Shown here piece by piece: positions 50,250 to 60,738 of a stretch of DNA of 64,000 nt. The DNA lies in contig AP019514.1 of the NCBI GenBank assembly GCA_007182875.1, positions 3,038,001 to 3,102,000 on the forward strand, given 5' to 3'. Numbering within the stretch: position 1 is the stretch's first letter; each line of letters starts with the position of its first letter. The notes below the pieces were generated by a model. That model searched no databases. It was not told where the DNA came from and saw only the letters and a list, made by a program, of their open reading frames with translations. Both the position numbers and the translations under genes were made by a program. Source of the DNA: Vreelandella sulfidaeris (GTDB taxonomy: Bacteria > Pseudomonadota > Gammaproteobacteria > Pseudomonadales > Halomonadaceae).

Positions 50250-51450
50250 ATGGACGAGACACGACCCGTCAAAATTAAAGTACGTGGCTTAAGCAAAGTC
50301 TTTGGCAAGCATCCTCAAAAGGCATTGAGCTTCGTAACCAGGGCATGAAGCGCCCAGAAATTCTGGAGAAAACTGGCCAGACACTAGGGCTATCCAATAT
50401 TTCGTTTGATGTGTATGAAGGCGAACTACTGGTCATCATGGGACTATCAGGGTCGGGTAAATCGACATTGATTCGCTGCCTTAACCGTCTGATTGACACC
50501 ACCGAAGGTGAGATCGTCATTGATGGTGAGAACATTCCAACCCTGAAAGAGAAGGCGCTGCTGGAGTGTCGTCGCCGACACTTCTCGATGGTGTTTCAGA
50601 ATTTCGCGCTATTTCCTCACCGCACTGTGCAGCAAAACGCCGAGTTCGGTTTGGAAATTCGCGGCGTCGAAAAAGCAGAACGACACAAAATTGCACATGA
50701 TTCGCTCAAGCAGGTTGGCTTAGAGGGCTGGGAAGATGCTTACCCTAACCAGCTTTCCGGCGGCATGCAGCAACGTGTTGGTTTAGCTCGCGCGTTGGCC
50801 AACGATGCGACCGTGCTGTTAATGGACGAAGCCTTCTCGGCGCTTGACCCGCTAATTCGCAAAGACATGCAGCAAGAACTTTTGCAATTACAATCCAGAA
50901 TGCAAAAGACCACCGTATTCATTACGCATGACCTCGATGAGGCGCTCAATATTGGCGACCGAATCGTGCTACTTAAAGATGGTGAAGTAGTCCAAATCGG
51001 TACGCCGGAAGAGATCCTCACCCAGCCGGCAGATGACTACGTGCGACGCTTCATTGAAGGAGTTGATCGGTCACGTATTCTGACCGCCGAGAGCGCCATG
51101 CGCCCGTTGCGCACCACCGCTCGCGAAAGCGATGGGCCGCGTACCGCGCTACACCGTATGCGCGACCACAGCATCGACTCGATTTATGTGGTTGATCGCG
51201 ATCGCCGTCTACTCGGGCTGTTGGAAGCCGATGCCGCTAGCCGCGCGATTGAAGAAAAGTCTGATTCAATCATCCCCTATTTAACCCAGGATTTCCGCAA
51301 AGTCCCCATGGATGAGCCGCTGCATAACCTGTTTGCCATGTTTAGTGAAAGAGCTTCCCTATCGCCGTTATCGATAAGCAAGATCAGTTGCTGGGCGTGG
51401 TGGTAAAAGGCGCAGTACTCGATGAACTGGCACGGGCAGGAGAGCAATAA
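50250..51450 (+). CDS. proV: Glycine betaine/proline ABC importer ATPase (frame-broken)
   Basis: About 400 residues. It reads MDETRPVKIKVRGLSKVFGK, then (break near 50325) KTGQTLGLSNISFDVYEGEL, Walker [41 protein letters not shown], signature LSGGMQQRVGLARALANDA, Walker B VLLMDEAFSALDPL and H-loop ITHDLDEALNIGD. A regulatory CBS-domain tail (IDSIYVVDRDRRLLGLLEAD) follows, finishing after a break near 51355 in VVVKGAVLDELARAGEQ. Length and tandem CBS are those of ProV/OpuAA. The stop overlaps the proW start (TAATG). CBS domains in this family sense ionic strength. Confidence 0.93.
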
Positions 51451-52276
51451 TGGATATCCCACGCATTCCGCTAGGTGATTGGATTGAGAGCGGCCTGACT
51501 TGGTTAACTAGCGAATACTCCTTGGTTACCCGAGGCATCTCGCTTCACCCAAACCGGCATTGATGTTTTAAACGACAGCTTAATGTGGTTGCCTGAATGG
51601 GCATTACTTGGGTTGATAGCGTTGCTTTGTTGGAAACTAGCGGGCGTTCGCCTTGCGATTGGCGCCGTGGCCGGTTTAACCCTAATTTGGAACCTTGGGC
51701 TTTGGAACCCAATGATTGAAACGCTCACGCTGGTCGTCTTTGCCACCTTGGTAGCGGTGGTCATTGCGTTGCCAGTGGGCATTGCAGCGGCACTCTCTAA
51801 TCGGCTTTACCGGGTCATCATGCCGATTTTGGATTTCATGCAGACCATGCCAGCCTTCGTCTATTTGATTCCTGCCATTCCTTTTTCGGTATTGGCTCTG
51901 TCTCCGCAATTTTTGCGACGGTCATTTTTTCAATGCCCCCGGCAATTCGCTTTACTACGCTGGGTATCCGTCAAGTACCCGTAGAGCTAATCGAGGCAGC
52001 CGATGCCTATGGCGCCACGCGTGGTCAGAAACTTTCAAAGTGCAGCTACCACTCTCTTTACCCACCGTAATGGCCGGTATTAACCAGACCATTATGCTTG
52101 CCCTCTCCATGGTCGTGATCGCTGCCATGATTGGTGCAGATGGCCTGGGCAGCGAAGTATGGCGCGCTATTCAACGCCTGCGCCCTGGCGATGGTTTTGA
52201 AGCTGGCATCGCGGTAGTTATCTTAGCCATGCTGCTTGACCGCCTGACCCAATCGCTGCGCAAAACGCGCCAATAA
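51450..52276 (+). CDS. proW: Glycine betaine/proline ABC importer permease (frame-broken)
   Basis: About 275 residues. It starts [20 protein letters not shown], then [94 protein letters not shown] (the EAA loop that contacts the ATPase) and [20 protein letters not shown]. It ends [10 protein letters not shown]. Indels lie near 51540, 51900 and 52030. It is coupled to proV by a 1-nt overlap. It forms the membrane channel of the osmoprotectant importer with ProV and ProX. Confidence 0.93.
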
Positions 52277-52398
52277 AGCAAAACAGCAGGGGCGGCTGCG
52301 TTGAGCCATGTGCTTGCTAAGTCACCTCCTGCTAACCATGCTGTATTAAGCAGCAGATAGCCACGACACTAAAAATGTATACCTAAGGGAGAAAGTGA

Positions 52399-53274
52399 AT
52401 GAAACATCGCACATTGAACCTCCGTATCCGTCTTGCTTCACTGGCACTGTTAGCAGGTGCAGGTGTTGCAGTCAGCAGCGCGGCGCAAGCCGAAGAAGAG
52501 AAAGGCACAGTGAATCTGGCCTATGTCGAGTGGTCTTCCGAGGTCGCCTCCACGAATGTCATTGCTGCCGTACTTGAGCAAGCAGGCTATGAGGTTGACC
52601 TAACATCACTCTCGGCGGCGGCTATGTTCCAGGCGCTCTCGACTGGCGACGCGGATGCCATCGTCGCAGCTTGGCTACCGACTACGCACGCAGATTACAT
52701 GGAGCGCGTCGGCGATAGCATAGAAGATCTCGGCGCCAACTTAGACGGCACCAAGCTGGGCCTCGTCGTTCCTGAGTACACCGATGTTGACTCCATTGCC
52801 GACCTTAACGATAACGCTGACAGCTTTAATGGCGAGATCATCGGTATTGACCCCGGGGCAGGCTTAATGGCGCTGTCCGAAGAGGTTGTGGATACCTATG
52901 ACCTTGAGCTGGATCTGCGTAGTGGCAGCGGCGCCACCATGACGGCAGCACTGTCTAGTGCGATTAACAACGAAGAAGACATCGTTGTGACTGGCTGGAC
53001 GCCTCACTGGATGTTTGCCCGCTTTGACCTCAAATACCTAGAAGATCCTGAAAATGTTTATGGCGGTGCAGAGCAAATCCATACCGTAGTACGTCAAGGT
53101 TTGGAAGATGACATGCCCGAAGCCTATGCTATTCTCGATGCCTTCGAGTGGACGCCTGAGCAGATGGGCGAAGTCATGCTCATGAACCAGGAAGAGGACA
53201 GCGATCCCTACGAGAACGCTAAGCAGTGGGTTGAAGATAACCAGGACGTTGTGGAGCAATGGCTAGACAGCTAA
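52399..53274 (+). CDS. proX: Glycine betaine-binding periplasmic protein
   Basis: Intact, 291 residues. The signal peptide is LASLALLAGAGVAVSSAAQA, then EEEKGTVNLAYVEWSSEVAS. Conserved ligand-pocket regions include AWLPTTHADYME, IDPGAGLMALSEE and TGWTPHWMFARFDLKYLEDP, with Trp residues for the aromatic cage of betaine. The mature protein is markedly acidic, as usual in halophiles. AGGGAG lies 8 nt before the ATG. It follows proW by 122 nt and ends at a strong terminator, so proVWX is one unit. Confidence 0.95.
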   Translation: MKHRTLNLRIRLASLALLAGAGVAVSSAAQAEEEKGTVNLAYVEWSSEVASTNVIAAVLEQAGYEVDLTSLSAAAMFQALSTGDADAIVAAWLPTTHADYMERVGDSIEDLGANLDGTKLGLVVPEYTDVDSIADLNDNADSFNGEIIGIDPGAGLMALSEEVVDTYDLELDLRSGSGATMTAALSSAINNEEDIVVTGWTPHWMFARFDLKYLEDPENVYGGAEQIHTVVRQGLEDDMPEAYAILDAFEWTPEQMGEVMLMNQEEDSDPYENAKQWVEDNQDVVEQWLDS

Positions 53275-53314
53275 TGCTATTATAGTGGTTAGCTAAATTT
53301 ATTTGTTAGCAATT

Positions 53315-53348
53315 GCTGAGCTGGGGCTTTTGAAAGCCCCAGCTCAGC
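53315..53348. terminator. Long perfect hairpin after proX
   Basis: GCTGAGCTGGGGCTTT and AAAGCCCCAGCTCAGC pair perfectly (16 bp) around TG. No strict T run follows, but stem strength suggests terminator or transcript-stability function. Confidence 0.8.
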
Positions 53349-53432
53349 TGGTTAAATTTGTACAACCTATTGTTATGCCCAGCGCTAATATGAGCAGTAC
53401 AGTATTGTGACTGGCCATTTCGGGAGATTGGC

Positions 53433-53854
53433 ATGTTTACTAACATTATGGTGCCGGTAGACCTTGCCCACCTAGAAGCACTTGAACCCGCGTTAAGCGT
53501 TGTTGCCGACCTTGCCAAACAATATGACGCACATATTACCTATGTCAGCGTCACGGCCAATACGCCGACAAGTATCGCTCGCACTCCCCAGGAATATCAG
53601 CAAAGCTCGAAGCTTTCGCGCAAGAGCGCCATAAGGTTCATGGTCAACCAGTCAGCAGCAAGGTTTATAGCTCAACAGATCCTATTGCGAATATCGACTC
53701 GCTGCTAGAGAAAGCTATTGGCGAAATAGGGGCGGACTTAGTAATGATGGCAACGCATCTGCCAAGGCATTTGGATATTGTCATGCCCTCGCATGGTGGC
53801 AAAGTAGCCACCCACACAAACGCTTCTGTCTTCCTAATACGTCTGGCTCAATAG
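53433..53854 (+). CDS. Universal stress protein, UspA family (frame-broken)
   Basis: About 140 residues. MFTNIMVPVDLAHLEALEPA and HITYVSVTAN open the fold. After breaks near 53600 the middle reads FAQERHKVHGQPVSSKVYSS, then IGADLVMMATHLPRHLDIVM, PSHGGKVATHTNASVFLIRL. The V-ATHTNASVFLIR end holds a modified form of the family's nucleotide-binding G-(2)-G-(9)-G(S/T) motif. GGGAG precedes the ATG. It lies between proX and the BCCT gene; in Halomonas elongata the Usp protein TeaD modulates the neighbouring ectoine transporter, so a regulatory link to the BCCT carrier is reasonable. Confidence 0.85.
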
Positions 53855-53890
53855 AATCGCGTTTTTTTAAATAATTAAGGGAGTAAATTT

Positions 53891-55529
53891 GTGGATAAAA
53901 CACCGCAAAATACACCACCTGATGAGCAGGTCTCGGAGGGCATACCCGCCCCAGAGGGTGCAGCGAATCTGATTGATACCGATTACGTCATCGGCCAGGA
54001 CAACATCACCACAAGCACCATGGGTGTCAACCTTGACCTGCACGGCAAGGTGTTCAGCATTTCAGCAATAGTCGTGTTGCTGTTTGTCGTATTAACGCTG
54101 GCACTCCAGGAGACAATCGCGCCTATTTATGATGCCATTTTTAGCTTTTGACCGGCAATCTGGCGTGGTTTTTTATCTTAGCGGCAAATATATTCGTTAT
54201 TTTATGTATTGGTTTAATCTTTTCCCCACTAGGTAAAATCCGCATTGGTGGTGCCGATGCCAAGCCAGATTTTACCTACATGGGCTGGTTCTCAATGCTG
54301 TTTGCCGCGGGCATGGGCATAGGCTTGATGTTCTTCGGCGTCAACGAACCATTGACCCATTTTGGCACCTCGTTTGATGGGGAAGCTGGGCGCCGTTAGC
54401 AGGCGCCGAGGGAGACGCCGCGGGTGCAGCGGCACTGGGCATGGCGGCGACTATCTTCCACTGGGGCCTGCATCCCTGGGCGATTTACGCCGTCGTAGCA
54501 CTTTCGCTGGCGCTATTCTCGTTCAATAAGGGCTTGCCGCTCTCCATGCGTTCGGTTTTTTACCCGATTTTGGGCGAGCGCGTTTGGGGATGGCCCGGTC
54601 ACCTTATTGATATACTTGCTGTTTTTGCCACACTGTTTGGTCTAGCCACTTCTTTGGGTCTAGGTGCAACCCAAGCGGCAGCGGGCCTGACCTACCTGTT
54701 CGGCGCGCCCGAAAGCGATATCACCATGATACTGCTGATCATCGGCATTACCATTATTGCGATTGGCTCAATCCTGGCAGGTGTCGATAAAGGTGTGCAG
54801 TTGCTCTCCAAGATCAACATTGCCATGGCGGCACTGCTGTTGTTCTTCGTGATCGCTGTCGGCCCTACTCTGCTAATTGCGACCGGCTTCTTTGAGAACC
54901 TGTGGAGCTATGCGGTTCATCTTCCTGCGCTATCGAATCCTTTTGGCCGTGAAGATGCCAACTTCAGTCAAGGTTGGACGGCCTTCTATTGGGCCTGGTG
55001 GATCTCCTGGTCGCCGTACGTCGGTATGTTTATCGCGCGGGTATCTCGCGGCCGCACTGTCCGCGAATTTCTGGTATCAGTATTAATCGTACCTTCGGTT
55101 GTGTCGGTATTGTGGATGACCACGTTTGGTGGCACCGCCATTGATCAATACTTGAGCCAGGGCATTGAAGCCGTGCGTGAGGCTGGCGTCGATTTGCAGC
55201 TATTTGTCATGTTAGAGCAGTTACCGCTGTCACAAATCACCTCGTTTATCGCGATCATCTTGGTCATCATCTTCTTTGTGACCTCCTCTGACTCCGGCTC
55301 GCTGGTAATCGATTCGATTACCGCAGGTGGCAAGGTCGATGCGCCGAAGCCACAGCGTGTGTTCTGGGCGATCATTGAGGGCGCCATTGCGATTGCTTTG
55401 CTACTCGGCGGTGGCTTAACCGCACTACAGACCATGGCCGTCTCCACCGGCTTCCCGTTCACGATCATTCTGCTGGTGGCATGTTATGCCATTATCAAAG
55501 GATTAATGAGCGAGCCAAAAGCGGTCTAA
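53891..55529 (+). CDS. BCCT-family betaine/choline/carnitine transporter (frame-broken)
   Basis: About 546 residues. A hydrophilic N-terminus (MDKTPQNTPPDEQVSEGIPA) is followed by twelve helices. Motifs include MLFAAGMGIGLMFFGVNEPL (glycine-rich helix 3 region for Na+ coupling), ALSLALFSFNKGLPLSMRS, the signature WAWWISWSPYVGMFIARVSR, then GRTVREF, and VTSSDSGSLVIDSITAGGK. There is one T too few near 54148 and one G too few near 54382. The GTG start follows GGGAG. There is no long C-terminal regulatory tail, as in some osmotically insensitive members. A 10-bp terminator follows. Confidence 0.92.
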
Positions 55530-55557
55530 CGTCCCTTTAAGCCTAACCAAAAGCAAA

Positions 55558-55587
55558 CGGGCAACCCATTGGGTTGCCCGTTTTGTT
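55558..55587 (+). terminator. Terminator after the BCCT gene
   Basis: CGGGCAACCC and GGGTTGCCCG (10 bp) with a 3-nt loop, followed by TTTTG. It also faces the convergent exonuclease gene. Confidence 0.9.
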
Positions 55588-55613
55588 TCTAATGACTCAG
55601 CCTCTTACTTAGC

Positions 55614-56339
55614 TCAACACCATATGTCTTTCAAAGGCGTTTCAGGCCGATAATGGTTGGCAATTTGTGCCTGTAGCAACTCCGCCGTTGCTAGCGCATC
55701 CACCAAGGCATGATGCCCTTGATAAGCGGGCAAGCCATAGCGTTCACGGCTAGCGTTCAAACGTATTGAGACAGGCGGGCGACCTAGCCATCGACGAAAA
55801 CGCGCCCATAGCGTTTGGCGATGAAGCCGCGCCTCCAAGGACATGGTATCAATCATAGGAAACAATAGCCCTTCCCCACGGCGTGCTTTGACGGCAGCAT
55901 TTAAAAAAGGCCGTTCAATATTGCGAAAGTGAACCACCACTAAGCGACCAGCTAACTGCGCTAACAGCTCATCGAGTATTACCTCAAAATCGGGCGCCTC
56001 GGCGATCTCCGAATGAGTAATATGGTGATAGGCAATCGACTCTTCTGCCAGGGGTCGAGAAGGTTTCACCACCCAATAGTGTCGTTCGGCCAACTTGATA
56101 CGATTTAACGTGAAGGGTACAACACCAACACTGACAATTGCGTGGCGGCGCTCGTCCAGCCCCGTAGTTTCCATATCCAGCGCCACCATAGGCACGTCGG
56201 CAATGGGGGTTTCAGGGTCAGGCAGTGGTGTGGCAAAAATTGCCGGATCGCTGGATTAGCTGCCTGCTGAGCCCGTTGAGCCATGTACCCGACCCAATCG
56301 GCCTGGGTTATTTTTTTGGCGTAGGCGTATCCCGTTCAT
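55614..56339 (-). CDS. DnaQ-like 3'-5' exonuclease (frame-broken at the start)
   Basis: About 241 residues. The DEDD fold is clear: MVALDMETTGLDERRHAIVS (Exo I, Asp and Glu), VVVHFRNIERPFLN (Exo II, with Asn-Ile-Glu where the family usually has Asn-x-x-x-Asp), and GHHALVDALATAELL (Exo III, His and Asp). The N-terminal 45 residues (ITQADWVGYMAQRAQQAANP) are displaced by one extra A in a seven-A run near 56315. The start at 56339 lies just after the stop of the DUF294 gene, so the two are coupled. Such exonuclease-DUF294 pairs are found next to acetate or solute symporters; here the neighbour is BCCT. Confidence 0.88.
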
Positions 56340-56340
56340 T

Positions 56341-58251
56341 TTAGCGGCCCTGCCGCTGAGCGGGCATTGGGTAGCGGAACTTCAAGAACTTCTGAGCGTT
56401 GCTTAGCACTTGGAAAGCATCTTTAAGCGTGTGCCGCTCGCTATCTTCAACGTTTTCAGGTTCGATATTGTTGTCTGGCGGGCGATCTTCTTGTAAATCA
56501 ATCATCTGATGACGTAGCCGTGACATACATAAAAATTCAAATGCATAGCTTAACTTTTCGCTCATGCCAGTCGCTAACAGCTGGGTCTTGCCGATGTCAT
56601 TCAAGCGCTGAAAGGAATTCTGCGCTTTTGAGCCGCAGGCCAGCGCATGAATACGCACCAAATCAACCATTGGCGCAGTACCCCGACGTTTCAGGTTAAT
56701 GGAGTTGTTATGCTTTCCATCCTGCTCCATCACAAAGGTTCGAAAAAACCCTAGCGGCGGCGTCCGATTCAAAGCATTACGCGCCATGGCGGCTAGAAAA
56801 AGCGGCGACTTAGGCGCCGTGTCAGCGATTAAATCTTGCAATGTTTCCACATAATGATCTTCGCCATAGCAACTATCCAAGTCAAAGAAAATAGAACTGT
56901 GCAACAGCCGTTCCGGCGTTGGATTGGCCATCCAGTCCTTAAAATAACTTTTCCAAACATGTAATGGCTGACGCCACTGCGTGTTGGTCGCCATCACGTC
57001 GCCTTTGCAATACGTGTAGCCACAGGCATCTAAACCATCGCTGACAATTTTCGCTAAGGCGTAAAAGTAAGCATCATGCTGCTCAGCAATAAACTCATCG
57101 GAGAGAATCAGAGCATTATCCTGGTCAGTAACAATGCTCTGCTCATTGCGCGCCATCGAGCCATTCACCATAAAACAATAGGCAACAGGTGGTGGGCCTA
57201 GCTCCGCTTCCGCCATTTCCAACAACCGCCGTGTAAAGCTGCGCCCTATCGTGGAGAGCGCGCTGCCTACCATCTGTGAGTTAGCGTCCTCTTGCACCAT
57301 CCGCACAAACGCTGCACGTACATCCGGCGCTAAGCGTGCTAGCCCCTGTGTGCTGGACTGGTTAAAGATATTGCTGACCAAGTAGAGCCCGCTATGAGTC
57401 TCGTAGCGGATGATATCGGAGAGATGGACTACGCCCACTGGGCGCTGCCGATAAAGCACAGGCAGGTGATGCACATTATTGCGCAACATCGTCAGCATGG
57501 CTTCATTAACAGAGGCATCTGATTGAACAGTGATTAGCCGCGAGGAAACCACCTCACCCACTGTGGTTTGTGGTGATAGCCCCTCCGCCACGACACGAGT
57601 ACGAAAATCACTGTCCGTTAAAATTCCGAACATCTGCCAGGTTTGGCCTTCACTGTCTTTAAAGCTGTAGCGGGGATTATCACTGCCCTCTTTCAACACC
57701 AGCAGTGCAGATGCTTGGGCCTCACTCATCTGCTGTGCAGCTTGCTGAACGCTGGTAGATACTTCGACCATGACGGGGTAGCGGGTCAGCAATTTGCGTA
57801 TTCGCGTCACCATCATGTCGTTGGATTTCTTTTGCTGCTCGGCGGCGGTTTCTAACCGCGGTCGCTCCAACTCTACAAAATCGGCAAAATCATCATCCTC
57901 TTCGCACAGCCGCTGAAAAACTGCGTTAGGGGATAAAATAGATTAAGGTATCTTCGATTGCCTGGGCAGGAAAACGTACTTTATGATTACGCAGCAGGCT
58001 GAAGTGGCCGAATATATCGCCTTCTCCCAAGCGGTTATATAACTCTCCCTGGCTGCGATAAACTTCAACGGCGCCACTGCGAATATAACAAAGGTGATCA
58101 AGGGTTTCGTTGAGCACTAAGATATTGCTGCCAGTTTTAAAGTAACTAACTTCAACCTGCCCAGCAATGGCATCGAGGAGGTCATCCGACAGCCCATCAA
58201 ACGGGGAAACCTTCCCATATGCTGATGAATTTCTAACAATTCGACATCCAT
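56341..58251 (-). CDS. cNMP-binding/CBS/DUF294 nucleotidyltransferase-like protein (frame-broken)
   Basis: About 635 residues with a recognisable domain order. A cyclic-nucleotide-binding-like domain (LGEGDIFGHFSLL, with a KVRFPAQAIEDTLIYFIP edge) comes first. A CBS pair follows (MVEVSTSVQQAAQQMSEAQA ... VNEAMLTMLRNNVHHLPVLY). Then comes a DUF294 nucleotidyltransferase core (FMVNGSMARNEQSIVTDQDN, GD-x-MATN) and a C-terminal DUF294 substrate-binding domain ending MPAQRQGR. Frame breaks near 58205, 58125 and 57935 affect only the first third. GGAGG precedes the start. It is predicted to be a signal-sensing nucleotidyltransferase that regulates a transporter. It pairs with the exonuclease gene downstream. 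Confidence 0.9.
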
Positions 58252-58361
58252 ACGGCCTCCTTGGGCTTGCCGATGAATAGATAACCTTAAGTGTGGCGGC
58301 AAGGCTAAGTTAGGTAAACCCCATCAAGGATAATAAATGCGCACCCCTAAAATAGACCATT

Positions 58362-58394
58362 AAAAAACCCCGGTGCAGTTAGCACCGGGGTTTT
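58362..58394. terminator. Bidirectional terminator
   Basis: AAAACCCCGGTGC and GCACCGGGGTTTT (13 bp) with a 5-nt loop. It terminates the DUF4168 gene on the minus strand. Confidence 0.9.
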
Positions 58395-58442
58395 GTGGCC
58401 GATTAAAATTAAAACGCCATCAGCCGATATCAATAGCGAGGC

Positions 58443-58835
58443 TTACGACTGGTTAGCCATTTCCTGTACACGCTGCATCATTTCTGGGTCTTGCTGAATG
58501 GATTGACCAATAGCATTGAAAGTATCAACATCTAGGCCGCTGTTTTCGACCACTTCGATCATACGTTCGTTGGCTTCAGTGCGCACTTCCTGCTGCGCTG
58601 ACTCATCTTCCGCTTCCTGAAGACGCTGGGTATATTCTTGAGAAATTACCGCGATTTCTTGAGAAGCATCGGCAAACTGCTGGAGCTGGTCATCAGAAAA
58701 ATCCTGTGCAGGAGCCGCTTGCTGGGTAGCCATAGGATCTTGTGCTTGATCTTGATCTTGCTGGGCATGGGCAGTAGCAGTCATCAAACCAGTAGCGAGC
58801 AGGGCAGCGGAAAACAGAGCAGTCATACGTTGCAT
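58443..58835 (-). CDS. DUF4168 periplasmic protein
   Basis: Intact, 130 residues. The signal peptide is MQRMTALFSAALLATGLMTA, then THAQQDQDQAQDPMATQQAA (Gln/Asp-rich linker). The DUF4168 domain follows: DFSDDQLQQFADASQEIAVI, SQEYTQRLQEAED and GLDVDTFNAIGQSIQQDPEM. The ATG at 58835 has GAGG 9 nt upstream; a longer 142-residue form from 58871 lacks an RBS. Acidic, helical, exported. The domain is widespread in Proteobacteria and cyanobacteria with unknown function. Confidence 0.9.
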   Translation of the reverse strand: MQRMTALFSAALLATGLMTATAHAQQDQDQAQDPMATQQAAPAQDFSDDQLQQFADASQEIAVISQEYTQRLQEAEDESAQQEVRTEANERMIEVVENSGLDVDTFNAIGQSIQQDPEMMQRVQEMANQS

Positions 58836-58977
58836 AGTAAGAAACCTCAATATTACGTTGTGGATGTGCAACTGTGACGCGTCTCATGCAGGCAGGTTCA
58901 ATTTTTTATGTAAAAGTTAGTAACAAAAGAACTTTAAGTATCCAAAAACGGATGAATAACGCCACTACGGACATATC

Positions 58978-59915
58978 ATGCCAAGCTTTCTTAGCAAATT
59001 ACGTTTTGACGACCTACCTTCGGCCGGGCTGGCCGCCATGCCAGCCGTATTTGTATTGCTTTGGAGCACAGGCTTTATAGGCGCCAAGTTCGGCCTGCCC
59101 TTTGCGGAACCGTTCACATTTTTATTTATTCGCTTCGTCCTCACACTGCTGCTGTTAATTCCGCTGGTATTGGTGATGCGTATTCCTTGGCCATCTTCGC
59201 CTAAGTTATGGACACATATCGCCATATCAGGTCTTCTGGTCCACGGTGCTTACTTAGGTGGCGTTTTTTATGGCATCTACTTAGGTATGCCCGCCGGACT
59301 AGCAGCTCTACTCGTCGGCCTTCAACCGTTATTAACGGCTGTATTTGCCGGACCTTTATTAGGTGAGCAACTCTCCGGACGTCAGTGGGTTGGGTTAGGG
59401 CTGGGGCTAATGGGCATCAGCCTAGTGCTCGGCAGTAAGTTGGAGATCGGTGAGTCTCTCTTTGATGGCTTTGGCATTAGCGCATTACTCAGCGTCACAG
59501 CCGCTTTAATGGGGATTTCTTTAGGCACCCTGTATCAAAAGCGATATTGCACCAGTATGCCGCTGCTTTCTGGGGCGATCATTCAGTACTTGGCGGCGGC
59601 GGCTCTGCTAGGGGTGGGAGCGATGCTATTTGAGTCTCGTCAGGTGGCGTGGAGCAGCACCTTCGTGCTGACACTCGCTTGGCTGGTGTTGATTCTCTCG
59701 ATTGCCGCTATTTTGTTACTCATGGCCTTGATTAAAAAGGGGGGAAGCATCGCGGGTAGCGAGTCTTTTCTATCTTGTGCCACCGGTCACGGCGCTTCAA
59801 GCGTGGTGGCTATTTGACGAACGTCTCCCCCTTTTTGGGGCTTGTAGGGATGGTGGTTGCTATCACCGGGGTGGTGATGGTTATTCGGAAACCCGTCAAT
59901 AAGACGACTAGATAA
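58978..59915 (+). CDS. DMT-superfamily transporter (EamA), frame-broken
   Basis: About 312 residues with ten helices in two EamA repeats. It reads AVFVLLWSTGFIGAKFGLPF and PFTFLFIRFVLTLLLLIPLV. Next come GMPAGLAALLVGLQPLLTAV, GEQLSGRQWVGLGLGLMGIS and GTLYQKRY. After one extra G in a G run near 59743, ASRVASLFYLVPPVTALQAW and LFGLVGMVVAITGVVMVIRK follow. The PPVTA-QAW and ER-(2)-G-(4)-G motifs are typical. It probably exports metabolites or amino acids; the substrate is unknown. It stands alone, followed 33 nt later by the EAL gene. Confidence 0.88.
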
Positions 59916-59948
59916 TAACGGCAGCTTAATACCAGGGTTGGGATAAAC

Positions 59949-60716
59949 ATGTCAGCACAACACAACTGTGCCAGGGTGGACGGACACTGTAACCGTTGCG
60001 ATTCTCCGGTACCTTTTGCCTTTACGATGGCATTTCAGCCCATCGTGGATATCAGTCAGCGGCGAATTATTTACTACGAGGCATTAGTTCGTGGGCCTAA
60101 TGGAGAATCTGCCTTTTCAATACTTGAGCAGGTGACTGAAGATTTGATGTATCGCTTTGACCAGGCGTGTCGTATCAGAGCGGTTGAGCTCGCCAGTGAA
60201 TTGGGTATGCAAGAAAGACTCTCCATTAACTTTCTACCCAATGCCGTCTACGAACCAACAGCATGTATTCAAGCCACCCTTGAAGCGGCGCACCGTGCTG
60301 GCTGGCCCTCCGAACGGCTTAATTTCGAAATAACCGAAACCGAACGGGTTAAAGATCGCGCGCATATGCGTAATATTATCGAAAGTTATCGTGAAATGGG
60401 CTTTACCACCTCACTGGATGACTTTGGTAATGGTTATGCCAACCTCGATCTATTGACAGACCTACGGCCAGATACGCTGAAAATTGACCGCGAATTAGTG
60501 ATGGGTTGCGATAGCGATAAGCGTCGTCAATCCATTTTACGAAGTATCGTGGCACTTGCTGAGACACTAGAAATACAGCTAATCGCCGAAGGCGTTGAAA
60601 CTCGCGATGAGTCGCGCTGCTTATTATCGCTAGGCCTCGCTCAGCAGCAGGGTTACTATTTTTCCTACCCTAATTTAGAGTCATTGGCAAAGATTGATGA
60701 CGCTAAATACGACTAG
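59949..60716 (+). CDS. EAL-domain c-di-GMP phosphodiesterase
   Basis: Intact, 255 residues, a stand-alone EAL domain. Catalytic residues are present: EALVRG (Glu of EAL, with the Val-Arg variant), SINFLPN, NFEITETE, LDDFGNGYANLDLL (metal-binding Asp-Asp), LKID, IAEGVET and QQGYYFSYP (Gln). The short N-terminus contains CNRCDSPVPF with Cys-Asn-Arg-Cys, perhaps a metal or redox site. It hydrolyses c-di-GMP to pGpG in the cytoplasm and lacks any sensory domain apart from this motif. It starts 33 nt after the EamA gene and may be cotranscribed. Confidence 0.92.
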   Translation: MSAQHNCARVDGHCNRCDSPVPFAFTMAFQPIVDISQRRIIYYEALVRGPNGESAFSILEQVTEDLMYRFDQACRIRAVELASELGMQERLSINFLPNAVYEPTACIQATLEAAHRAGWPSERLNFEITETERVKDRAHMRNIIESYREMGFTTSLDDFGNGYANLDLLTDLRPDTLKIDRELVMGCDSDKRRQSILRSIVALAETLEIQLIAEGVETRDESRCLLSLGLAQQQGYYFSYPNLESLAKIDDAKYD

Positions 60717-60738
60717 CAAACCTCTAACCAATCAGCCG

